From contig NZ_AZSU01000005.1 in assembly GCF_000511955.1 (NCBI RefSeq), forward strand, positions 112,682-176,681: 64,000 bases of DNA, read 5' to 3'. Below the pieces are notes generated by a model, which had not been told where the DNA came from, did not search any database, and worked only from the letters and a program-made list of their open reading frames with translations. Shown piece by piece: positions 45,510-55,089 of the stretch. This DNA comes from [Clostridium] ultunense DSM 10521 (GTDB taxonomy: Bacteria > Bacillota > Clostridia > Tissierellales > Tepidimicrobiaceae). The position numbers and the translations under genes were made by a program. The first letter of the stretch is position 1; each line of letters starts with the position of its first letter.

Positions 45510-46505
45510 TCATCCTGCAAATCCAATCTTATTTAATAAAACAGTGAATTCATATGCCTTCCCTATAATAATGAATTCTTCCTTATTTCATTTAATTCAT
45601 CTACATTAAACAATCCTAGCCTATATAAATATAAATATTCCTCAGAAACTCCACTATTAAATATTAATAGGTCATCTGTATTTATTGTAAGAAGTATCCC
45701 ATTATCAAATAATTTTCTGGCAGGATAACATGCCATGTCTTTAGCCGCTCCTAATATATAGTTGCTGCTTGGACATATATTTAATCTAATGTTTCTCTCT
45801 TTTATTAAATCCATCACGTATTCATTTGAAACAGTCCCTATGCCATGTTGTATTTCATCTACTTCTAATATTTCTATTGCTTTTTTTACATTTTTAGAAT
45901 CATGGAATTCTCCAGCATGTACTTTAAGTTTAAGACCTTTCTCCTTTGCATATTTATAATAATCTCTAAATCTCTCAAAGTCATCTACAGTTCCATCTCC
46001 ATATAAATCTATAGAAAAAAACACTCCACTGTCTATACAGGGTAGCAAAAGTTTCTCTAGATTTTCATTGGATATATTTTTAGGCATACCTACCTCTGGT
46101 CTAAAGTCTGTCGATTCAATATACTTATTTCTAATGTAAAGTACTGTTTTGAAGAACTCATCCTCTTCAGTAAAGCGCATTAGTTCATGACAATCTATAC
46201 TAGCTTCTAATACCTTTACTCCATCTTTTATGGCTTCCTTTACCGTTTCTACAATTAAAAACAGAATATCTTCTTTTTTACTAATATACCTCATAGTTTC
46301 ATTAAAAATATAATCATCTAATCCTTTAAGTCCATCTATTTTACTAGGTGGATTATTTACATTGCCACCAGCCCATTTATTAAAAATAGAGAATCTCATA
46401 CCTAGCCCACAATGATTATGTACATCTCCCTTGGATACCTTTCTTATCTTAGTTAAATCTTTTTTATTAATCCCTCTTTAAATAGTTTCCCCTCTGTTTT
46501 TCCAT
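45510..46505 (-). pseudogene. Adenosine deaminase family gene broken by three frameshifts
   Basis: The central frame (45563-46399) has the deaminase residues HAGE, EIQHGIG and NTDD. The metal-binding HNH motif (GDVHNHCGLG) lies in the same frame but upstream of any start codon. The expected start, ATG 46505 with AAAGGAG, is reached only after two single-base shifts (near 46487 in GGGGAAAC and near 46462 in an A-run). The expected C-terminus (IGKAYEFTVLLNKIGF) needs another shift near 45566 and ends at 45510. The span restores 331 codons, the normal family length. It is either a decayed gene or one hit by homopolymer sequencing errors. Confidence 0.75.
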
Positions 46506-46573
46506 AAATATTCTCCTTTGACTTAAACATAGAAATCATTAATGCATCTGTGACTTTTTGTATCTTTCATTTC

Positions 46574-47500
46574 CTATTTTGATAAAGGTCGTATTGCATC
46601 ATTCTTAATTGAAAGCTCCAGCTTATCTAATCCAGGTAATATTAACTGCTCATACTCATTTCTTTCTGTGAACTCATGAAGATAATTAAAGCATTCTTCA
46701 ATATCGTGCAATATACCATGGTGTTTACATGTTCTTTTTATTATACTCATCAGCTTATGATTATTAGGACTATTTACATTATACGCATACTTATACCTCT
46801 CAATATATCGGGCTTTCATTCCTGGAAAATGTTCATCTAACTTTTTATAGAAGTATTCTCGATTGCCTTCTCTTAGTGTTAGTCCAATGCCAAAACAAAT
46901 AATGCCATGTACTTTTGCCTCTACACAATAATCCAAAATTCCTCTAATATTTTCCTCCGTATCATTGATAAATGGTAAAATAGGGCTCAACCATACTACC
47001 GTTGGGATTCCGTTATCACGCATTATCTTTAGCACCTCAAACCGTTCCCTTGTAGTGCTCACATTTGGTTCAATTATTTTGCATAAATCTTCATCATAAG
47101 TAGTAAGGGTCATTTGTATTACACATTTTGTATTTTCATTAATTTTTTTAAGTAAATCTAGATCTCTTAAAATTCTTGTAGACTTTGTCTGTATAGCCAG
47201 TCCAAATCCATAGGAATAAATAAGCTCTATACACTTTCTGGTATTTTCTAGCTTTTCTTCCAAATGAATATATGGGTCACTCATAGCTCCAGTGATTATC
47301 ATACATTTCTTTCTTTTTCTACGCAGGGCCTTCTCTAAAACTTCAGGAGCATTTACCTTTACCTCTATATCTTCAAAATCATGATTCATCTGATAACACT
47401 TACTTCTTGAGTCACAATAAATACAGCCATGGGTGCAGTCTCGATATATATTTATTCCATTCTGAGCGGATAAGATACCTTTCACTTCTGTTTCATGCAT
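46574..47500 (-). CDS. SPL-family radical SAM protein
   Basis: 308 residues with the radical SAM motif CTHGCIYC (about residues 22-29), CDSRSKCYQMNHDFE after it and TGAMSDPYIHLEE, the pattern of the spore-photoproduct-lyase-like (SplB/Rv2578c) group. The group is mostly uncharacterised. It lacks the C-terminal Cys of true SPL that I could recognise. Ribosome site GAGGAG. Confidence 0.88.
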   Translation of the reverse strand: MHETEVKGILSAQNGINIYRDCTHGCIYCDSRSKCYQMNHDFEDIEVKVNAPEVLEKALRRKRKKCMIITGAMSDPYIHLEEKLENTRKCIELIYSYGFGLAIQTKSTRILRDLDLLKKINENTKCVIQMTLTTYDEDLCKIIEPNVSTTRERFEVLKIMRDNGIPTVVWLSPILPFINDTEENIRGILDYCVEAKVHGIICFGIGLTLREGNREYFYKKLDEHFPGMKARYIERYKYAYNVNSPNNHKLMSIIKRTCKHHGILHDIEECFNYLHEFTERNEYEQLILPGLDKLELSIKNDAIRPLSK

Positions 47501-47609
47501 AATATTCTCCTCTTTGATTAAATACTTTTATTGCATAATAATCTGGAATCGCAAGAAAATATAGGTATTTTAATTCTGGTATTTTCTAATGGGTCATTAC
47601 CTATTTCAT

Positions 47610-48023
47610 TTATTTTCTTTTAGGTTTCTTTTTTATTATTATCAATCTCTTTATATCTTCAACTAAACTCATATCAGAAACATTGATCCATAACCATTTA
47701 CCATCATGATATTGACGGGTATTTGAATATAATTCAATAATTTTAGAAGAAAACTCATTTTGTATTAACTCAAATTTCTGCCTTTCTGCCTTGCCAAATA
47801 TAACCAGTACAATAAACTGTCCCTCTTTTACATAAAAAGCACATAGGGTTCTGCCACTTCTACGAAATTTCACTTCCCAAACCCCATACTTTCCGCCTTC
47901 ATCCCATACAGGATCAAATTGATAATTTGACTCTACAAATTGAATAACTTCATTCCATGCTTCCATTGCTGTCTCGCCTATTAGAGATTCTATTTGCTCT
48001 TTATTAGGAATTGTCTCAAGCAC
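47610..48023 (-). CDS. DUF3788 family protein
   Basis: 137 residues. YGVWEVKFRRSGRTLCAFYV and FIVLVIFGKAERQKFE are typical of DUF3788/YdhG-like proteins of unknown function. The GTG start has AGGAGGTG just upstream. It lies between two radical SAM genes. Confidence 0.82.
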   Translation of the reverse strand: MLETIPNKEQIESLIGETAMEAWNEVIQFVESNYQFDPVWDEGGKYGVWEVKFRRSGRTLCAFYVKEGQFIVLVIFGKAERQKFELIQNEFSSKIIELYSNTRQYHDGKWLWINVSDMSLVEDIKRLIIIKKKPKRK

Positions 48024-48060
48024 ATTTACACCTCCTTGCTTTCTTGATTTCTAAAAATGT

Positions 48061-49404
48061 CTAGACAAGGTAGGAAAGCTTTTCTGCAATACTGCCAACC
48101 CGTTCATAAGTTATTAATTCACATAGTTTTTCAGTTGCTTTTCCAAATTTTCTATATAAAAAATTAAATAGAAAATATGGTACTCGTTGTTTATGTGCCT
48201 TTGGCATCCTTTTAAATATATTCTTCGTAGAGTAAATTTGTCTGTAAATCCATATATATCCATTATAAAGTTCCTCAGGAGTCATATTTTTTGGCTTAAA
48301 TACAACATTTGCAGTATTATACTTTGAAAAATCAAAGTCTATGATTCTTCCATTTTTGGCGTACTCATCGTAAACTTTTGTTCCGGGGTATGGGGTTAGT
48401 ATATGGGATGTAACTGTTTCTATTTTATTTTTTACGATCCAGTCTAATGTAGTCTTAAATGTTGTAATATCGTCATCGTCAAGGCCAAAAACAAAACTAG
48501 CGTTAATCATTATTCCCCTTTTATGAATTTCTTTAACTAAAGTCTCATACTTTCGGATATTGTTCTGACTTTTATGGACATTTTTTATAGCCTTTTCATT
48601 TAGGCTTTCAAAACCAATGAATAAACTTTCACATCCTGAGATAGCCATCTCATCTAATAAATCAGGCATGTCCACTATATTTGCTGAAACTGCTGCATTC
48701 CACTTCAATCCCATTGGTCTAATGGCTCTAACAAATTCTAAGGTCCATTTGGGATTTCCAATAAAATTATCATCTATGAACATAACATGTCGCTTGCCAA
48801 TTGTTTTTATATCTTTTATCACATCTTCAATATCCCTATTAATATACAATGTTTTATAAGCTTCACAGCTATTGTAACAGAAATCACATCTGAATGGACA
48901 TCCTCTACTTGTACTAATAATATTACAATATAAATATTTTTTGGTATCAATCAAATGATATCCTGGCGAAACAATCTCACTACCTTTAATTTCACCATTA
49001 CATCGGTATATTTTTTTCAGTTTCCCATTTTGAAAATCTCGAATAATATCAGGCCATGTTTTCTCTGCTAATCCAACAGCTACAATATCAAAGTACGTTT
49101 TGGCCTGTTCAGGAAATGCAGTAATATGTATTCCACCTGCTACGACTGGAATCCCCTTACTTTGGTAAATCTTTGAAATTTCTATTGCACGAGGAAAAAC
49201 ATCTACTGTAACAGTAATGCCTACAATGTCTACTGCTTCATCAAAATTAATATCTTCTATATTTTCATTTTCAATTATTACTGTATGTTCTTTATGAATC
49301 ATATTTGCTATTGTCAATAATGCAAGGGATGGGGCCATTCTAGTTTTAAGTCGAGTATCCATTGGCCTCATAATCATTTTAGGTTGTATCAATTTAATAA
49401 TCAT
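48061..49404 (-). CDS. B12-binding radical SAM protein
   Basis: 447 residues. The N-terminal cobalamin-binding domain (about 1-140) has VDIVGITVTVDVFPRAIE and VVAGGIHITAFPE. A radical SAM domain with CPFRCDFCYN follows, and then a C-terminal helical extension. This class B-like architecture covers methyltransferases and ring-forming enzymes (BchE/HpnR relatives). A product cannot be predicted. No biosynthetic partners are adjacent. Confidence 0.88.
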   Translation of the reverse strand: MIIKLIQPKMIMRPMDTRLKTRMAPSLALLTIANMIHKEHTVIIENENIEDINFDEAVDIVGITVTVDVFPRAIEISKIYQSKGIPVVAGGIHITAFPEQAKTYFDIVAVGLAEKTWPDIIRDFQNGKLKKIYRCNGEIKGSEIVSPGYHLIDTKKYLYCNIISTSRGCPFRCDFCYNSCEAYKTLYINRDIEDVIKDIKTIGKRHVMFIDDNFIGNPKWTLEFVRAIRPMGLKWNAAVSANIVDMPDLLDEMAISGCESLFIGFESLNEKAIKNVHKSQNNIRKYETLVKEIHKRGIMINASFVFGLDDDDITTFKTTLDWIVKNKIETVTSHILTPYPGTKVYDEYAKNGRIIDFDFSKYNTANVVFKPKNMTPEELYNGYIWIYRQIYSTKNIFKRMPKAHKQRVPYFLFNFLYRKFGKATEKLCELITYERVGSIAEKLSYLV

Positions 49405-49436
49405 ATCAGCGTTTTCCCTCCAAGGTATAGGTTCTT

Positions 49437-50042
49437 CTATTTCTCCAAAACAACTTCAACAGCTAATCTTAATCCTTTTCTAATATTTTCAATACTCATA
49501 CTAGGCATATTCCTTTTTGATATGACTTGTTCAGGTAAATATGGTACATGAATGAAACCTCCTCTTATATTAGGATATTTTTTGTCTATTAAATATAATA
49601 GTCCATACATAATATGATTACATACAAAAGTTCCTGCAGTATTAGAGATACTAGCTGGAATACCCGATTCTCTAATTTTCTTTACCATTCTTTTTATAGG
49701 TAGTGAAGTAAAATAAGCATTTTCTCCATCCTCAAATATTTTTATATCTACTGGTTGATTTCCTTCATTATCCTTTATCCTTGCATCATCTATATTTATT
49801 GCTACTCTTTCTAATGAAATATCATATCTCCCTCCAGCTTGTCCAACACAAATAACTATATCCGGTTTTTCATTTTCAATTAAATTTTCTAATACTTCTA
49901 TGGATTTGTTAAATACAGTAGGAATTTCTTTTTTAATAATTTCTGTATTCATTATTTTGTCTTCTAAAGTTTTAACTGCTTCATAGGCAGGGTTAATAGT
50001 TTCTCCGCCAAATGGTTCAAATCCCGTAATCAAAAGCTTCAT
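49437..50042 (-). CDS. pcp: Pyrrolidone-carboxylate peptidase
   Basis: 201 residues, peptidase family C15. It begins [17 protein letters not shown], has [20 protein letters not shown] with the catalytic Glu, [10 protein letters not shown] with the catalytic Cys, and a late His in [11 protein letters not shown]. It removes N-terminal pyroglutamate from peptides. Ribosome site GGGAGG. Confidence 0.94.
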   Translation of the reverse strand: MKLLITGFEPFGGETINPAYEAVKTLEDKIMNTEIIKKEIPTVFNKSIEVLENLIENEKPDIVICVGQAGGRYDISLERVAINIDDARIKDNEGNQPVDIKIFEDGENAYFTSLPIKRMVKKIRESGIPASISNTAGTFVCNHIMYGLLYLIDKKYPNIRGGFIHVPYLPEQVISKRNMPSMSIENIRKGLRLAVEVVLEK

Positions 50043-50065
50043 TCATAATTACCTCCCGAATTTAA

Positions 50066-50833
50066 TTATACCTGAAATATAACTTCTGCTTCACTCTCAT
50101 CTAAGACAAATCCTATTTTTTCATATAAATTTCTTGCAATTATATTATCATATCCAACCCATAACATTGCCTTTAATGCTCCTTTTTTCTTTGCTTCTTT
50201 TAAACCAGATAGTATCAATCTCTTTCCAAAACCTTTTCCTCTTTCAACTTCACTTACCCCAACATTCCTTATAAAGCAGTTTATATTGTTTCTTCCATAT
50301 AATTCAATTATTATAGATCCTATTATCTTCTTGTTTTTCTTATAAACCAGTATTATATGATGATCATCATCCAACCTAGTAGTTAGCTGATTTTTCGTTA
50401 TGTTAAGAGAATCAAACAGGTATCTATCAAATATGAGAAACTCATTTATATCTTCTCTCTTTAAGTATTCAATAGATGAGCTATCCTCTTGACATGTAAT
50501 ATTATCTAATGTGCATGAATAGCCTACATAAATTTCTTTGCCCTTATACCCCCACTGATTAATTATTTTTTCCTTTTCAATGACTTCATTAAGACTATTG
50601 CCATACCTAAATATAAATTTAATATCTGGATTTTCCTTCTTTATTTTTTCTATGCTACTTCTTAAATCTTCTAAATTATTTACTCCCCATAATAACTCCA
50701 TGTCCTCGCTAGTCTTTCCCAACAAAAAAACACCTTCAGGAAATTCATATAGTTTTGAATCCTCTAACATATCACCATAGAAAAAACTTTCTTTATAACT
50801 ATACCCTCTTTCATATATTTCTTCAAATTTCAT
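50066..50833 (-). CDS. GNAT acetyltransferase with N-terminal extension
   Basis: 255 residues. The last ~130 are a GNAT domain with VGVSEVERGKGFGKRLILS and NIIARNLYEKIGFVLDE. The first ~115 have no obvious catalytic loop and may be a degenerate second GNAT domain, common in two-domain members. It precedes pcp by 23 bases in the same direction. Confidence 0.85.
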   Translation of the reverse strand: MKFEEIYERGYSYKESFFYGDMLEDSKLYEFPEGVFLLGKTSEDMELLWGVNNLEDLRSSIEKIKKENPDIKFIFRYGNSLNEVIEKEKIINQWGYKGKEIYVGYSCTLDNITCQEDSSSIEYLKREDINEFLIFDRYLFDSLNITKNQLTTRLDDDHHIILVYKKNKKIIGSIIIELYGRNNINCFIRNVGVSEVERGKGFGKRLILSGLKEAKKKGALKAMLWVGYDNIIARNLYEKIGFVLDESEAEVIFQV

Positions 50834-50997
50834 TATATTCTCCCCTTGTATTTTAATAATCCAATATGAAATCTCATTGCTTTAAATAGGAATTATTCAA
50901 TATAAATTATAGTTATAATTTTACGACATGCTGATTAGAATTTATTTCTGTATACTTTTTCTTCATAATAAATCTCTCCTTAGTCAGCGAATATAAT

Positions 50998-51987
50998 CTA
51001 TTTGCTGTCTTTCTTTAAGATAATTAAATCTCCATCCCATTCAGGAATATACAATCTTCTATCATAATAGTCCATACTACAAATTAACGGCAAGTTTATC
51101 TTAAACAAATCCTTTTCGTTGGTTCTATTTTTTCTACCTTTTATTACATTGATATTTCCCGCTATTGTATAAACCTTCCCTTTATTCGTTATCATTCTTA
51201 CAACATGATTTTGGGTGTCTCCTACATATATATTACCAACTTCATCAAGTGACAAAGACCATGGTCCATCAAAATAACTCTCTTTATTTCCACCAAAAGT
51301 AGCATCTTTAGCATCTCCACCGTCACCTGTATAACCAGGCTTACCTGTTCCAGCAATTAATTCAACAGTCTCTTTATCTATATTAATCTTCCGTACTGCA
51401 TAATTTTTACTATCTAATATATAGATATTTCCTTCAGGACCTCTCCTTAAATCATATATCCAGTTAAAACGTGCCTCATTAAAAGAAACTTCCTCCCTTT
51501 GAAATCCAGGTTGCCCAGTTCCCAAAACTTCTAATGTATTGCCTTTTTTATCAAACTTCCATATCCTACAGCCGGTTATTTCATTTATCCACATATTACC
51601 ATCTATATCATATTCACAATTTCCTACATCTTTTAATCCTATTTTGTTACAATCAATTAAAACTTCTATATCTTTAGGTTTGTTATTTTCCATTATTATC
51701 TTATACACTATTTTGTTTCCACCACTTACTACTATAGGTGAACCATCGGGTAATCCTGTTAAATAGTTTGGATTTTTTATATCACAATTAATATGACAAT
51801 TAGTCTCAAAGCCAGAGTTATGTCCAATTGTCCACAACAAATTATTTCCATCTATTTGGCCTACCCAATTATTATCATAATCAAGTCCATATTGATTGCC
51901 AAAATAGTCATGGAAGCCTAAATGAGAAAAACCATCTCCCCAATTTTTATTTTCTTCATAATTAATTATCTTTTCTACTTTCCACAT
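50998..51987 (-). CDS. NHL-repeat beta-propeller protein
   Basis: 329 residues with NHL-type repeats (GPEGNIYILDSKNYAVRKI, DEVGNIYVGDTQNHVVRMI) and GTGKPGYTGDGGDAKDATF. There is no signal peptide. It is probably a ligand- or protein-binding propeller. The function is unknown. It starts at an ATG with AGGGGG upstream. Confidence 0.82.
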   Translation of the reverse strand: MWKVEKIINYEENKNWGDGFSHLGFHDYFGNQYGLDYDNNWVGQIDGNNLLWTIGHNSGFETNCHINCDIKNPNYLTGLPDGSPIVVSGGNKIVYKIIMENNKPKDIEVLIDCNKIGLKDVGNCEYDIDGNMWINEITGCRIWKFDKKGNTLEVLGTGQPGFQREEVSFNEARFNWIYDLRRGPEGNIYILDSKNYAVRKINIDKETVELIAGTGKPGYTGDGGDAKDATFGGNKESYFDGPWSLSLDEVGNIYVGDTQNHVVRMITNKGKVYTIAGNINVIKGRKNRTNEKDLFKINLPLICSMDYYDRRLYIPEWDGDLIILKKDSK

Positions 51988-52127
51988 AATTATCCCCCTA
52001 AATTTATTAACCTATATCTGATTTTATTCATATCTATAGCTCTTATATTTGCCACATCTCTGAATCAGTCCTTTAAGCCAAACTCCTTTACATCAATATT
52101 TTGTTTGCTGGTGGCTTATTTTTGAAA

Positions 52128-52808
52128 CTAGACCAACCTCATTCCTTCTATTTCCATACTCAATCTATTAAAAAATTCATTCATAAAGTTTAATCTATCA
52201 ATACCAATTTCCTTTGCTTTTTTCGTATATAACTTCTCTGGTATTTTTTTAAACTTAACTTCATACTCAATAAAAGGTGAATGCTTTGATACATCTTTTA
52301 ACCTTCCATTTTCGGTAGTATTTTCAACCATATATTTCTTTGAGAACAGGTCTGTTGATAATTTTTGTCCAAACTGGCCAGATATCATAAAGGTACGTGC
52401 AATTCCAATAGCCCCTAATGAATCTAGCTTGTCTGCATCAAATAGTATTTTAGCTTCTATTGTCCTTGGCTCATTTCCACTTCTAAATCGATGTGATGCA
52501 ATACAATGTTTTATTTCTTCAATTTTGTCCTCTCCGTATTCTAAATCTCTTAAAATCCTTCCTGCAATTTCACTGCCTAAAATAGCATGATCAGTCTTTC
52601 CAGTATTATCATTGCTTTCTTTTACTCTAGCAATATCATGTAACAGCGCTGCAGGAATAAGAACATGTAAATCAACATTTTCTTCATATTCTGCTAATAG
52701 TAAACATAAATTATACACTCTCATTACATGGTCTAAATTATGTGCTGAACATGATAACTCTTTTTCAACAATTTCTTTTATCTTCTCATGTTTTTTATCT
52801 ATCATCAT
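52128..52808 (-). CDS. HD-domain phosphohydrolase
   Basis: 226 residues from the ATG at 52808. The longer frame to 52895 runs through an apparent gene fragment. The metal-binding HD set is visible: HNLDHVMRV, LLHDIAR, then DHAILGSEIAG, CIASHRF and FDADKLDSLG. The family cleaves nucleotides or signalling phosphates. The substrate is unknown. Confidence 0.88.
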   Translation of the reverse strand: MMIDKKHEKIKEIVEKELSCSAHNLDHVMRVYNLCLLLAEYEENVDLHVLIPAALLHDIARVKESNDNTGKTDHAILGSEIAGRILRDLEYGEDKIEEIKHCIASHRFRSGNEPRTIEAKILFDADKLDSLGAIGIARTFMISGQFGQKLSTDLFSKKYMVENTTENGRLKDVSKHSPFIEYEVKFKKIPEKLYTKKAKEIGIDRLNFMNEFFNRLSMEIEGMRLV

Positions 52809-52829
52809 ATTTACTTCCTTTCTAATGGC

Positions 52830-53353
52830 TATTATGGATAGAGGGACAGGTAATCTGTCCATTGAATAGAAAAATATACCCCTCACTTTGTCCATGCTGT
52901 ATAAAAATTCCTATTGTGATGAAAACAAGAATTACACCAATCCAAATTTCAAACCCAGGATAATATCGAAGAAGGAATGTGATGAACGTTTAAAATCTTG
53001 ATAGACTATTACAATTTTGTTTCGCTATAACATTTATTATCAACTTTATTAAGTTTCTTAGTAAGCATGATTAGAATTGGAATAAGTATAAATATTATAG
53101 ATTGAAAAATTGACCTCCCATTATTAATATTAAATCCAATATTACTAATGTTATCGCCAACTATCTTTACAAATAGAATTACAATAATAAAACCAATTAT
53201 TTTTGACAATATAATCTCACCTAATAGATCGTCCAATCCGAAAACAAAAATATCCAATAGTCTAATAACCATAGTAACACTCATTAAGCATATGCTAAGG
53301 GTTAGTGGTCTTGATAATAATAAATCTTTAAGCCTATATTTTTGAATTAACAT
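52830..53353 (-). pseudogene. Broken membrane protein gene, CPBP (CAAX protease-like) type
   Basis: The N-terminal 114-codon frame (53009-53353) has three membrane segments and a CPBP-like GFNINNGRSI stretch but stops before any catalytic motif. About 20 bases later another frame reads FITFLLRYYPGFEIWIGVIL, like the last membrane segment of a similar protein. The glutamic-protease core between them is gone. Family assignment is tentative. Confidence 0.4.
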
Positions 53354-53531
53354 TCTTTTATAGTATATATTAATTTCTTGCTTATATATCTGTATATTTT
53401 CTTAGATAGAATATATCATTTCTTATCTTAGTATTATATGCTTCTTCCTACTTTATCTATTGCAATACATTATTTGTTTTTTATCTAATACCCTTAGTAC
53501 TTCTATTTATTCTTGATATACTTGCTCTATC

Positions 53532-54575
53532 TCATTCTTCTACTGTTCCTGATTCATTAATTCTAAACTTTTTATTGTCACAATCTATTTCTGCTTCAAC
53601 ACCATAGGGTAAAATAAACATTGGTGCTGTATGTCCAAAGTTCATATTATACATTATTGGAAGATCATCTCTTTTTGCTTCATCTCTTATTACTTTTAAA
53701 TACTCATCCTTATATTCTTCATAATATTTTTCATCTTGAGGCTTACCTATTATTAAACCATTTATTCTACCAAATATGCCAAGAGCATTTAGAGCTCTTA
53801 GATACCATCTTATATAATCTGGGGTAGGTTTATCTTCACTAGTCTCTAGAAATAATATTTTATTTTCCCATTCATCTAAACTTGGCCATAAAGTTGTGCC
53901 TCTTAACCAATCCAATACTTCTATACAACCACCTATCAGTTTGCCTCTTACTTTTCCTTTTCCTTGAAGAATCTCATGACCCCTTTTCTCCATATTCATT
54001 TTTCTTTTTATTTTACTATTTTCTTCCTTTTCCCATGCTAACCATTGTGATGTCCAATATTCACTTGGCATAATCTCTCCTATAGTTTCATTACTAAATA
54101 GTGATTTCTGGATCCATTTAATCGTATAATCGTGCATCTCTACATTTTCTGCAAATTCTCCTAAAACACTCGGACCATAATAACTCGTCAAACCAGCCTT
54201 ATAGCACATAAAATGATTTACGGTTGTATCAGAATAACCCATAAATATTTTCGGATTTCTCTTTATTATTTCAAAATCTATATAGGGTAACAATCTTAGG
54301 GTATCATCACCACCTATATTAGAAAAAATAGCTTTTACTTCTTTATTTTTAAAGGCGTTCATCAAATCTTCTGCTCTTGCTTTGGGATTATTATTTAAAT
54401 ATTCACTACCCCTTAAACTGTTTGGCATCTCTATAACATTTACTCCAAACAATTCTTCCATTCTTTTTTTACCTATCTCATATCGATATCTATATTCTTT
54501 ATCTCCTGCTCCACCCCATGACAAACTTACCGTTGCTACTGTATCTCCTTTTTTTAATTTTTTTGGTTTTATCAT
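53532..54575 (-). CDS. S66 family peptidase (LD-carboxypeptidase/MccF-like)
   Basis: 347 residues. The catalytic Ser is in FMGYSDTT, the oxyanion region is FSNIGGDDTLRL, the Glu follows LFLETSEDKP and the His is in MNFGHTAPM. The central insert and EDKPTPDYIRW resemble the MccF branch, which cleaves microcin C-like peptidyl nucleotides, as well as murein LD-carboxypeptidases. It has no signal peptide, so cytoplasmic action is likely. Confidence 0.9.
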   Translation of the reverse strand: MIKPKKLKKGDTVATVSLSWGGAGDKEYRYRYEIGKKRMEELFGVNVIEMPNSLRGSEYLNNNPKARAEDLMNAFKNKEVKAIFSNIGGDDTLRLLPYIDFEIIKRNPKIFMGYSDTTVNHFMCYKAGLTSYYGPSVLGEFAENVEMHDYTIKWIQKSLFSNETIGEIMPSEYWTSQWLAWEKEENSKIKRKMNMEKRGHEILQGKGKVRGKLIGGCIEVLDWLRGTTLWPSLDEWENKILFLETSEDKPTPDYIRWYLRALNALGIFGRINGLIIGKPQDEKYYEEYKDEYLKVIRDEAKRDDLPIMYNMNFGHTAPMFILPYGVEAEIDCDNKKFRINESGTVEE

Positions 54576-55023
54576 TATTAGTTCTCGGACCTCCCTCTAA
54601 CACTCTATTAAAAGCAAATTTCACATAACCTTCCCATATTTGCTACGTAGAACTTTTTCTATAGGCATGCTATTTCCTCTTTCCTTTTTGTAAATTATTA
54701 ATATTTTACAATCCAATACTTCAATATAATAAATATTTATATAATTGCTTAATACATACTTTTTTACATAAAAGACATTAATAAGTAGCTCCCATATTGG
54801 TATTTCCTATAACGTTCTTAGTATTGGAGGCATCTATAGGCTATTTACTATAAACAGTTTCATCCTATTTTTTACGAACTGCCCCTCTATAATAACTAAA
54901 TTAAAACAACAACTACAACGATTACATTATCAGCCCATCCTACCTCATTAAATGTAGATTCATATCTCTAATATTCTACATTTTATTTTAAATCCCTTCT
55001 TTTTACATTATTATTATCAGAAC
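54576..55023. other. ~450-base gap with only gene debris
   Basis: No complete gene is seen. A minus-strand fragment near 54890-54960 reads TFNEVGWADNVIVVVVVLI before a stop, resembling a bit of a small membrane protein. A ~40-base stretch at 54975-55013 is similar to 58096-58136 (see repeat). Confidence 0.35.
54975..55013. repeat. Imperfect copy of a ~40-base sequence also at 58096-58136
   Basis: Shared core TAATATTCTACATTTT followed by TTTTAA, then TCC and TTCTTTT, with a few differences. The second copy lies in the broken S8 protease gene. It may reflect duplicated gene debris. Confidence 0.35.
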
Positions 55024-55052
55024 AAAAAAAGATAGGTAAATTATTACCTATC
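55024..55052 (-). terminator. Terminator of the M18 aminopeptidase gene
   Basis: Stem GATAGGTAA / TTACCTATC, 4-base loop, then seven T on the minus strand. Confidence 0.75.
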
Positions 55053-55089
55053 AATTGAAGAATTAAGAATATATTTAAATGTATATGAA

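Noticed and set aside
52844-52860. GGACAG-GTAAT-CTGTCC hairpin as a repeat-element unit
   Set aside because: Only one copy in the window and no T-run; too little to call a repeat family or terminator.
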